Source: Kipferlia bialata (lineage: Eukaryota; Fornicata). Taken from it: a stretch of DNA of 29,384 nucleotides. The first letter of the stretch is position 1. Each line of letters opens with the position of its first letter. Under the pieces are notes generated by a model. That model had not been told where the DNA came from. It saw nothing but the letters and a program-made list of their open reading frames with translations, and did no database searches. Location: contig BDIP01000137.1 in assembly GCA_003568945.1 (NCBI GenBank), positions 1 through 29,384 of the forward strand. The letters are read 5' to 3'. Below are positions 23,201 through 29,384 of this stretch, piece by piece. The translations under genes and the position numbers were made by a program.

Positions 23201-24650
23201 ATACAATCCCACGTATACATGGCCGTACTGATACCTGATGTTTGACACCCCTTGCATGGTGTATGACACAGCAGACACAGATAGACCCTCTGCGTCCCCT
23301 GCCGCAGTGTACACAGGCAAGGGCAGGGACATGGGCACTAGGGACAGGGAGAAGGGGGTGTCCCCAGCCTCACTGTCTGACACTGCCTGACATATCTCTA
23401 GCAAGGCAGAGGATGTGTCACTGGACACACTCTCCCCCCCTGGCCCTGTCCCACTGACAGTGTCATCTACTATGGAGGCATAGTAGGAGCACACACCCTC
23501 AGTGGTGATGGGGGTGGTGGCTATGGACACCACGGACTGGGTCAGAGACATAGGGGGGTAAGGAAGAGAGACTGTATCTATATACATAGATATTCACCCA
23601 CCTTTGGCAGAGTGTGTGTCTCCACCTCAGATGATATGGAGTCTATGCCAATGAGAGAGGTGCCTGGGTCAGAGGGAGAGAGAGAAGAGACAGAGAGTCA
23701 GAGAACGTATCTATACATACACACATACCCTTGACGAAGTAGAAGTGCCTCCTGTCGTCTGTCCTGATGAGGGTGTAGCCCCCCCCGTCAGTGGGTGCCT
23801 CACACACATAGTCCAGCCCAGCCCCCGTGTCCCTCAAGACATGGGTCCCAGACAGGGCAAGGGTGCCACATGGGTGAGGGGGGTATAGGGTATATATATG
23901 TATGCCGTATATTTAGAGAGTATTATGAATATATCGGTTGGTGCCATATACGTAAGATACATGGGATACGTGGAAGGATACGTAGATTATGCCGGAGGCG
24001 GTGGGAACGGAGACATATATCCAGCCAGAAAGCCAGGATACAATACTGTGACTTGGATAGAGATGGGATAAATCACAACCATGCGTATACACATGTAGAC
24101 ACATACCTAGCACCGCTGTCTCCGGTCCATACCACTGTGCATACTCGGCTGGCTGGGACCAGTCGTTGGATGCAAAGGCGCGAAGACCATAGCCTGATAG
24201 TCAGAATGGATGTCTCACAATCAAGAGGGTATACAACAGCTCCGATAGTACATGTATAGATATGTATGTGATACCCCCTGACCTTCGTCTCTGAGTACTG
24301 TGCCGTTGGATGCTGCCACAAACAGACTGGACAGAAGGGGGGAGGAGCCTGGGGGTGGGGGAGGGGGAGAAAGGGAGGGGTAGATACACCAATCAATCCA
24401 TTCATTTCACTTGATATACATATATCATGGTACATGGTACTGGACATGTTCACCTGGGAAGACTTCCACAAGTATACTGCTGCAACCCATACTTCATTAC
24501 ATTGGAGAGGACAGTTACATAGAGGGATGACACGTAGTATTTGGACAGCCAACACCACCCCTGCTCCACCCTACCTCCGTCATACACCACGCTGTGGCAT
24601 GAACCACAGGCTATGAGCCACGTCAGCAGTACCACCACCACCCAGGGCAT
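12089..24650 (-). CDS. Giant type I membrane protein with an extracellular GH9 (cellulase) domain; 55 exons, 2484 aa
   Basis: Every junction from the ATG at 24650 to the TGA at 12089 agrees in phase, giving 7455 coding bases. Order: signal peptide (residues 1-18, MPWVVVVLLTWLIACGSC); beta-rich propeller-like block 1 (about 26-490); carbohydrate-binding-like module A (about 490-690); propeller-like block 2 (about 700-1030); homologous module B (about 1040-1188); SbsA-type Ig-like domain (1189-1290); propeller-like block 3 (about 1330-1658); CelD-type N-terminal Ig domain (about 1690-1790); GH9 domain (about 1790-2290); helix 2397-2418; basic tail RQCRKRR onward to 2484. GH9 enzymes cleave beta-1,4-glucans, with a paired aspartate base and a glutamate acid; candidates here are D1845/D1848 and E2256. 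The catalytic domain should face outside. No internal start with a signal peptide was found, so one gene is favoured, though two cannot be excluded without transcripts. Confidence 0.8.
12529..12642 (-). repeat. Duplicated acceptor edge of GH9-gene exon 54
   Basis: A 25-base segment at 12529-12553 (start of exon 54 with its acceptor, minus sense) recurs at 12618-12642 with a single mismatch, 89 bases away inside the upstream intron. The mismatch changes the copied acceptor from AG to GG, so the copy is silent for splicing while the exon itself keeps a working acceptor. Confidence 0.85.
17378..20730 (-). other. GH9-protein exons 18-34: propeller-like block 2, binding-like module B, Ig-like domain
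   Basis: Exons: 20625-20730, 20486-20535, 20207-20376, 20065-20135, 19744-19933, 19476-19674, 19204-19366, 18987-19081, 18797-18924, 18579-18682, 18367-18518, 18236-18300, 18023-18182, 17883-17929, 17674-17764, 17501-17581, 17378-17431. Module B parallels module A: LAPDLWHVSSVQMY, ILTKVTTWDRSASNEV, HTVCHIPLSDL, NAEWIVFTDIAPECSFYSAG and a closing LSLAEIEV. Both modules therefore arose by internal duplication of about 150-200 residues, although some introns have moved. They resemble galactose-binding-fold carbohydrate-binding modules in pattern only. The following domain (LDLVPPSISSVSVVSDRVLQ, later YSLEVSGLADESGN) has the layout of an SbsA/CopC-type Ig-like domain. Confidence 0.72.
20813..24650 (-). 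other. GH9-protein exons 1-17: signal peptide, propeller-like block 1, binding-like module A
   Basis: Exons in transcript order: 24575-24650, 24283-24348, 24107-24193, 23729-23866, 23602-23663, 23235-23536, 22708-23165, 22544-22627, 22288-22397, 22120-22193, 21975-22039, 21797-21864, 21618-21676, 21477-21542, 21294-21363, 21012-21181, 20813-20928. Exons 2 and 4 share a short motif (NGTVLRDEG and GTHVLRDTG), suggesting repeated blades. Exon 7 carries a Glu/Thr linker encoded by a short tandem repeat (about 22926-22990) followed by Ser/Asp. Module A contains DTWHGCSYKLYG, LGVKMQRWDGTSEEV, YHTAYMSLSLF and DVEWIGLLWSGDECTYSG. The acceptor before exon 4 ends in TG instead of AG, although the in-phase protein runs through it. 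Confidence 0.75.
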
Positions 24651-24853
24651 GATGGGGTGGCAGGTGGAGAGAGGTATGGTGCCTCCAGGCAACCGGTGTC
24701 GTTCGTTGAACGCTCCATTCGACTTGACCCAACTTGGGTCAAGTCGTCCCAAGGTTTCGTCATATGCCTCTCTACCCCCACCCAGTGTGTCTATCCCCCT
24801 GATACCTACTCCCCACCCTCTCCACGTGTGTGAGGTGTCTGTGGGGCATGCTG
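24651..24853 (-). promoter_or_regulatory. Spacer upstream of the GH9 gene with inverted repeats
   Basis: About 200 bases separate the GH9 ATG from the last exon of the upstream minus-strand gene. A 25-base perfect palindrome (arms GACTTGACCCAA and TTGGGTCAAGTC around one central C) lies at 24721-24745, 71 bases upstream of the ATG, next to a second inverted repeat CGTTCGTTGAACG at 24700-24712. A dimeric transcription factor site is the simplest reading. The frame is open upstream to an ATG at 24857, but only the ATG at 24650 opens a signal peptide. Confidence 0.65.
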
Positions 24854-24997
24854 TCACTCAGACTCCACACCGAGGACTACTACAGGGCGGGGCAGGATGC
24901 TAGGTGGGGGAGTTGTAGTGGTGAGATAATAGTGGGGAGAGAGGGGACGGAAAGGGGGGGGGGGGGGGGGGGGGGGGGTTTGTGAAAAAAAAAAAGA

Positions 24998-25032
<35 letters not shown>

Positions 25033-27793
25033 GAGAGAGAATATACAATGCCATATACCTACAGATACCCCAACTTAATAACAGCAATCTCCCCCAGCCC
25101 CCCAGTAACACTGTCTAGTGTGACACAGAGGACAGTATCTCTCTTTCTCTCTCTCTATACATACAAATTTATACTACTACCATTACCTGCATATACCATC
25201 TATGTCAGCAATATCTCCCAGTCCTTGTGTGACACTGTTGAGTGTGTCACGTAGGAGAGACTCCAGGGTGGTCAGACCATCAAGGAGGGAGGAGTCCTCA
25301 CTCCCACGCTGGGATTAGAATATGGACATGACTATTAAAGAAATACACTGAGGTGTAGGTACTATATGCTGTCTGATTACATGGAGAAGGGTAAGGGTAT
25401 GTATGTAACTGATACTTGGTGGGCACTCCTGTCTGACTGCCTCACAGGCATGTATACTATATACCCATATATATATATATAGGTGTATATACCTGGTAAT
25501 TAGACAGCACAGATGTCACTGCCTGTCTGACTGCCTCAGAGACATATATACATAGTAAAATACTTAATGCATATACTTATACATATACATTACACACATA
25601 TACATACCTGATACTTGGACAGCACCACAGTGACTGCCTGTCTGACTGCCTCAGAGACACACATATACACACATACTATATTCATATATACAATTATAAA
25701 TATATATATATATGTAACCCACCTGATACTTGGACAGCACCCCAGTCACTGCCTGTCAACTGTATTATACTATATATATATATATATATATATATAAACA
25801 GAAGTATACATATACTTATACATGCCTGATACTTAGAGAGTACCCCAGTCACTGCCTGTCTGACTGCCTCAGAGACCAAGGGGGTCACAAGGGACAGAGA
25901 GCCAAGCCTAAATGTGAGTGGGTAATTGTAAATACAGAGGAAGAAGTTAATAGAACCAAGCCTTGAAAAATGAGAAGAATGAAATATTGAATTAGTGTAT
26001 TTAGATTATAGATATGAAAGTATACATGAAGAATAATGAATGAAGTGTAAGCATACATACCTAGCCAGCACCCCCAGTGGATGCACAATGCACTCTGAGT
26101 GTTGAACAGTCTCTCTCTCCCCCTCTCTCTCCCCCTCTGTATCGGAGCCATCATTGAGTGATGTTCCCCCTCTCTCTTCATCTGCATCTGACTCCTCAGC
26201 AGGTGATATGCTGTATCCAGCAAGAGAGGAGGGGGAGGGGGAAGGGGAGAGCGAGCGCTGGCTCCGTGCATCACTCTCTCCCTCACTCTCTCCCTCACTA
26301 CTGCTACTCTCGCTATCACTCTCACTATCACTCTCGCTCTCACTATCGCTATCTGTGTCTGGGGCCAAGTCAACACCCTCAGCACAGGCAGAGAGGGTGG
26401 AGGTTAGGTATCTCTGGGGTAAGCATGAGAGAGAGGGAGAGAACACCAGGACACAGGCAGAATAGGTGGATACTAGACCCTGCTGATGGCAAGAGTGTAT
26501 ATACATAGAGAGAGAGAGAACCCCTCGGCACAAGCAGAGAGGGGGATATATACCGCTGAAGGTGAGAGTATATGTATAGAGAGAGACACATACAGACAGA
26601 GAGAGATAGCCATGTCAACACCTCAGCATAAGCAGAAAGGGTGGATATCTCTGGGGTAAGCATAAGAGAGAGAGAGAGAGAGATAGCCATGTCAACACTG
26701 TCAGCACCCACGTAGAGAGGACGGAAGTGTGTCAGTAACTGATAGTATACCAGTAACAGTTACTGCTTACCTTTATCATGTCTCTCCTGTTAGAGAATGC
26801 CTCACTGCCGTAGAATGCCCTGGTTAAGGCAAGGACACCCACAGGGACAGGGCCATCAGGAAGGGGGTAGGGGAAGGGGGTCACTACCTAGAGTTAGGGA
26901 ATAGAGATATTGATATATAGATATAGATAATGGGGGAAAATAGCACATAATGGTGTAGGGCCACTAGGAAGGGGTAGGGGAAGGGATTGACAACCTACAG
27001 TTAGGGCATAGAGACGTACCAAGAGACATTGAGAGAGAGACAGAAATGGACTGAAGAGAGAGAGATAGAGAGAGAGTAGGATCAGGAAGGGAGTGACCTG
27101 ATGAAAGAAGGTACATAGAAGAAGAATAGAGAAAGAGAGAGATGGAGAGAGAGAGATCGGATATATACGAGGAAGTCGTATACAACCTTGAGATGAGAAA
27201 ACTAATTCAGAGACAGAGGCCGAGGGAGAGAATCGAGAGAGGCCGAGGAGAAACACTATCTGTTACTGTAATAGATAGGGGGACGGCATGGAGAGGGGGG
27301 GAGAGAGAGAGAGAGAAGGTAGACGGCATGGAGAGGGGGGAGAGAGAGAGAGAGAAGGTAGACAGCATGGAGAGGGGGGGGGAGAGAGAGAGAGAGAGAG
27401 AAGGGGGGCAGAGAGTGAGGGACATACATAGCACAGGGGGAGACACAGAGGAGAAACACAGGGGTATGCATACAGTATATATGGTAGTGACAGACAGGGA
27501 TTGACTAGGGTACAGGGGGGGGGAGGGGGGGCTTCCACACCAATGTACACAGAGTACCATATAGTAAATACATATATTAGGGTGTGAAAATAGTATACAT
27601 ACACTATACATACCGGCCGTGTGAGTGTCATCAATACTATATAGCTACTATATATACTATTACAGTATATATATACATATATCATACCGGCCTAGTGAGT
27701 GTCATCAGTGCACTCCACAGGGCATCTNNNCATATATCATACCGGCCTAGTGAGTGTCATCAGTGCACTCCACAGGGCATCTGGGTCCATGGC

Positions 27794-27831
<38 letters not shown>

Positions 27832-27910
27832 CCCCTCAAGCTGTTGTGTTAGCTCTGTCAGCTCTCTCTTCACCACACACTCCTTCTCTATGCGCTCCTT
27901 TACTGCCCCA
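24854..27910 (-). CDS. Unrecognised protein with acidic Ser/Glu region and tandem 14-residue helical micro-exons; 5' part unresolved
   Basis: Supported exons in transcript order: about 27910-27830 (KERIEKECVVKRELTELTQQ, coiled-coil-like), about 27781-27743 (DALWSALMTLTRP), 26771-26887 (VVTPFPYPLPDGPVPVGVLA), 26061-26413 (RYLTSTLSACAEGVDL, then a long Ser/Asp/Glu stretch), 25826-25907 (LVTPLVSEAVRQAVTGVLSK), 25723-25752, 25608-25649, 25493-25534 (three shorter copies of AVRQAVTxVLSxYQ), 25197-25308, 25063-25114 and 24854-24899 ending in VVVLGVESE. Phases agree from 26887 down. The frame could instead stop at a TAG at 25059-25061 if the GTAGGT donor there is unused. The link from the coiled-coil exon across the (GA)n run to the next exon does not keep frame in this assembly, and a 3-N gap lies close by. 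I recognise no family; a cytoskeletal or nuclear scaffold is only a guess. Confidence 0.5.
24954..25040. repeat. Two long G runs separated by an A-rich spacer
   Basis: About 24 G, then TTTGTG with an A run, then about 33 G and a GA run. On the minus strand this is C-rich and lies in the probable last intron of the gene at 24854-27910. Run lengths are probably unreliable in the assembly. Confidence 0.8.
25309..25492 (-). pseudogene. Intron holding a broken micro-exon copy
   Basis: Between the 25197-25308 exon and the first good micro-exon copy lies a degenerate fifth copy at about 25409-25450. It keeps GCAGTCAGACAGG and CCAAGTATCAG but has lost internal bases, so it no longer has a length divisible by three. 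The donor after TATCAG reads TTACAT instead of GT. It should be skipped in splicing. Confidence 0.7.
25409..25907 (-). repeat. Tandem micro-exon array (five copies, about 80-115 bp apart)
   Basis: The segment encoding AVRQAVTGVLSKYQ with its donor appears at 25826-25867 (part of a longer exon), 25723-25752 (shortened to 10 codons), 25608-25649, 25493-25534 and about 25409-25450 (broken). TA-rich introns separate the copies. Complete copies are 42 bases, so adding or skipping one preserves frame. The acceptor of the middle copies (CTCTGAG) was itself coding sequence in the longest copy, so the duplications turned exon bases into splice sites. Confidence 0.85.
25908..26060 (-). other. Short AT-rich intron
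   Basis: The intron joins the exon ending at 26061 to the one starting at 25907. It is AT-rich, with a GTATGT donor and an ATTTAG acceptor. I see nothing else in it. Confidence 0.5.
26414..26770 (-). repeat. Intron with three decayed copies of an exon start
   Basis: The beginning of the exon at 26413 (acceptor CCCCAG, then bases for STLSACAEG) recurs in the intron at about 26443-26485, 26519-26562 and 26617-26664. The last copy keeps a CTTACCCCAG acceptor and a GTGTTG that could act as a donor, so it resembles a 29-base pseudo-exon. The others lack one or both splice sites. CT/GA runs separate the copies. Confidence 0.75.
27282..27406. repeat. Minisatellite, three units of about 39-46 bp
   Basis: Units start at 27282, 27322 and 27361 with GACGGCATGGAGAGGGGG (third unit GACAGCATGG), each followed by a GA run and AAGG. 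Unit length varies only in the G and GA runs. Confidence 0.9.
27728..27730. other. Assembly gap of three N between identical 52-bp flanks
   Basis: Bases 27676-27727 and 27731-27782 are identical. This is the picture of two contig ends that overlap but were not merged. The apparent duplicate of the exon end in the left flank is therefore probably not real. Confidence 0.85.
27797..27828. repeat. (CT)n microsatellite inside or beside a coding exon
   Basis: Sixteen CT units follow the coiled-coil exon on the minus strand as a GA run with no clear donor site. Read through, it would encode Arg-Glu repeats and then shift out of the frame needed by the next exon, so its length in this assembly may be wrong. 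Confidence 0.7.
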
Positions 27911-28079
27911 CTAGGTTAAGAGAGAGACACTAGGAGTCTTAAAGTGACTGCGTAGAAGGCACCGATGTCAAACCATTGAGGGACTCAACCCTTTTCAGCC
28001 CAATACTCAAAAACACTGACCAATTTATCCACATCTTCACAAGGATCGAGAAGTATCTATCTTCTAGAGCTATCTGAGC
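27911..28079. promoter_or_regulatory. Divergent spacer
   Basis: This stretch separates the minus-strand gene ending at 24854 from the plus-strand start at 28080. It holds an acceptor (CTTAACCTAG) for the coiled-coil exon, so the true first exon of that gene lies here or overlaps the plus-strand gene. A minus-strand ATG at about 28037 with a GTTGAG donor could supply it in phase, but this is weak. Confidence 0.35.
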
Positions 28080-28302
28080 ATGAATGAACGCCAGATGGAA
28101 GTACTCCGGAGGTGAGCCCGTAGCAATTGGTTGTGTGTACAATACATGTTTCACGTGTATTTCGTGCTCATGTATCGTATCAAACTGATACCAGATACGG
28201 CGATTCTCTGGGCGACCTCAATATTATATGTGAGTTCGACGATGCAGAGATTGCGGATGCCATAGCCGCTGAGGGGAGGTGAGATCAGTATCAACTTTTA
28301 TA

Positions 28303-28346
<44 letters not shown>

Positions 28347-28877
28347 TACTCACCCATGCATACTGATACTGATACTGATGCCATAGTCGCTCAGGAGAGG
28401 TGATATATCACGGATGTGATGGCTAGTATGGTGTGTATCAGTATCAGTACCATAAGTGACTATAGTAATAGATTCTCAGTATCAGTATCATTCATAACTC
28501 TTTCTCTCTCGATTATAACTCTCTCTATAGTAATATATACTGATCAGTAACAGTATTAGTGTCATATCTAGGTAAAAGTATTGTGATAATATCACCCCTG
28601 ACCTACAGGCAGATGGAGCGGATGACAGCTGACTACTTAGCTGGTGGAACCTGTCTATCCAGGGAGCAGGAGGTAGTCTTATACATTATAGTATATACAT
28701 CATATACAGAGGTAAGCATGGATACATTACAGTATTAATATTAACATCGCTAAAAAGAATAAGGCCCGCTACTATTGGATATGGTATATATATACTGTGT
28801 TGCTACTCTTGGTCGTCTCTATCCAGGGAGCAGGAGGTACCTGGTCTATTGAGTAGATCTAATTCAGAAGTGTCAAC

Positions 28878-28908
<31 letters not shown>

Positions 28909-29073
28909 CTCACCCATATATAGTATAATTATATACAGATCCCGTGACGGACTATTAGATATATATATACATATATATCTATTTCTAAATATGAATATAT
29001 ATATATATATATATATATCTATATTTAACACCAGGATGTGCTTCTCAGGATGCTGGACCCAACCCTCTCTGAT
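28080..29073 (+). CDS. Unrecognised protein, N-terminal part (at least 4 exons; probably continues past the window)
   Basis: Exons: 28080-28111 (MNERQMEVLR), 28195-28278 (YGDSLGDLNIICEFDDAEIA, then DAIAAEG), 28609-28672 (QMERMTADYLAGGTCLSREQ) and 29035-29073 (DVLLRMLDPTLSD), all in phase. The protein is helical and charged, with no domain I recognise. A second ATG at 28084 is rejected because its frame stops in exon 2. After LSD a GTACAT donor is likely used. If it is not, the frame ends at a TAA at 29125-29127, giving a 90-residue protein with an AT-rich, unconvincing tail. The gene is divergent from the micro-exon gene. Confidence 0.55.
28256..28408 (+). repeat. Copied donor edge of exon 2
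   Basis: The end of exon 2 with its donor (GATGCCATAGCCGCTGAGG, from 28256) recurs at 28377 as GATGCCATAGTCGCTCAGG with GAGGTGA following, about 121 bases downstream inside the intron. A TA microsatellite (about 28303-28343) lies between. Confidence 0.8.
28654..28839 (+). repeat. Copied donor edge of exon 3
   Basis: A perfect 22-base copy of the end of exon 3 and its donor (28654-28675) lies at 28818-28839, 164 bases downstream in the intron. The copy also contains TATCCAG, so it could be read as a 10-base pseudo-exon GGAGCAGGAG flanked by AG and GTACCT. Confidence 0.85.
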
Positions 29074-29384
29074 GTACATAACTATACTGACACATGTTCA
29101 TATATGGGATTATTGTATATAATGTAACTAGTGGAGCTGCCGCACATACGTGCGGCAACAAAAGGAACTAAGAGAACAGGGAGAAAGGTGAAGGAAGAAC
29201 AGGAAGAATAGAACAACACTTGCAATGTTTGCTTGCTGATTGTAGCCCACAACTTATGGGTGAGTATTCCTCCAGTATACATGGTTGCCGTCGACACCGG
29301 CAACTTAATGGATCAACTGAACAGAAAGAAAGGGGAAGGATAAACAGAAAGGACACCACAACCAACACATACTATTAATAGGAG
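29074..29384. other. Right-edge stretch: probable intron with two hairpins
   Basis: After the GTACAT donor the sequence is AT-rich, then changes at about 29130 to a purine-rich block with two perfect stem-loops: TGCCGCAC and GTGCGGCA around ATAC (29138-29157), and GTTGCCG and CGGCAAC around TCGACAC (29284-29304). Minus-strand open frames here are hydrophobic, with no family features. I see no gene. Confidence 0.5.

Larger units (their letters stand above)
26888..27742 (-). repeat. Long intron with partial exon copies and simple repeats
   Basis: The start of the exon at 26887 (GTAGTGACCCCCTTCC) is partly repeated at about 26957-27000, with an intact CTGTAG acceptor, and at 27078-27103, with a CATCAG acceptor. 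The rest is GA-rich simple sequence and the minisatellite at 27282-27406. A decayed copy of the next upstream exon's end, with donor, lies at about 27610-27640. Confidence 0.7.

Noticed and set aside
22868-23245. Plus-strand open frame rich in Leu/Cys/Ser
   Set aside because: It is the antisense of the Glu/Thr simple-repeat linker in GH9 exon 7.
27939-28154. Minus-strand 71-residue open frame
   Set aside because: It overlaps the start of the plus-strand gene at 28080, has no family features, and no clear splice to the coiled-coil exon.
29082-29368. Hydrophobic minus-strand open frames at the right edge
   Set aside because: The hydrophobic stretches come from purine-rich plus-strand sequence; no signal or domain pattern is convincing.
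1-29384. tRNA, rRNA, CRISPR array, transposase or reverse transcriptase genes
   Set aside because: None seen on either strand; the repeats are simple sequence or local exon-edge copies.

Overview
The window looks like nuclear DNA from an intron-rich, anaerobic, flagellated protist. The protein-coding regions are strongly GC-biased at third codon positions and are broken by more than 80 short spliceosomal introns, nearly all GT-AG. Most of these introns end in a fused branch-point/acceptor motif (CTNAC followed within a few bases by CAG or TAG), a style known from metamonads such as Giardia and Trichomonas. A Fused-type axonemal kinase fits a flagellate. A free-living fornicate such as Kipferlia is my best guess, but this is inference from style, not from a match.

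Layout: (1) 1-777, poly-G contig edge and part of an unrecognised minus-strand gene. (2) 1104-8497 plus, a 19-exon gene for a 1921-residue Fused/STK36-family kinase with a C-terminal armadillo-like region. (3) 8812-10915 plus, an 11-exon, 384-residue S-adenosylmethionine synthetase. (4) 10916-12088, a convergent spacer with a nested palindrome cluster. (5) 12089-24650 minus, which reads as one 55-exon gene in continuous phase for a 2484-residue type I membrane protein. That protein has a signal peptide, three propeller-like beta-rich blocks, two homologous carbohydrate-binding-like modules, Ig-like domains, a glycoside hydrolase family 9 (cellulase) domain, a transmembrane helix and a basic tail. 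(6) 24854-27910 minus, an unrecognised gene whose exons have been copied repeatedly, giving arrays of micro-exons and broken copies, with a 3-N assembly gap. (7) 28080 to the right end, plus, the start of another unrecognised gene, divergent from the previous one.

Two observations stand out. The first is the giant surface-anchored GH9 protein, which would place a cellulase-like domain on the outside of the cell behind a long stalk of binding and propeller modules. The second is a repeated pattern of short tandem duplications (about 40-165 bp offset) that copy an exon edge together with its splice site. It occurs in four of the genes here and looks like intron and micro-exon birth caught in several stages of decay.

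The genes are housekeeping (SAM synthesis), flagellar (Fused) and surface (GH9) and do not form an evident pathway. All exon boundaries were placed by reading frame, splice motifs and protein family continuity, without transcript data.
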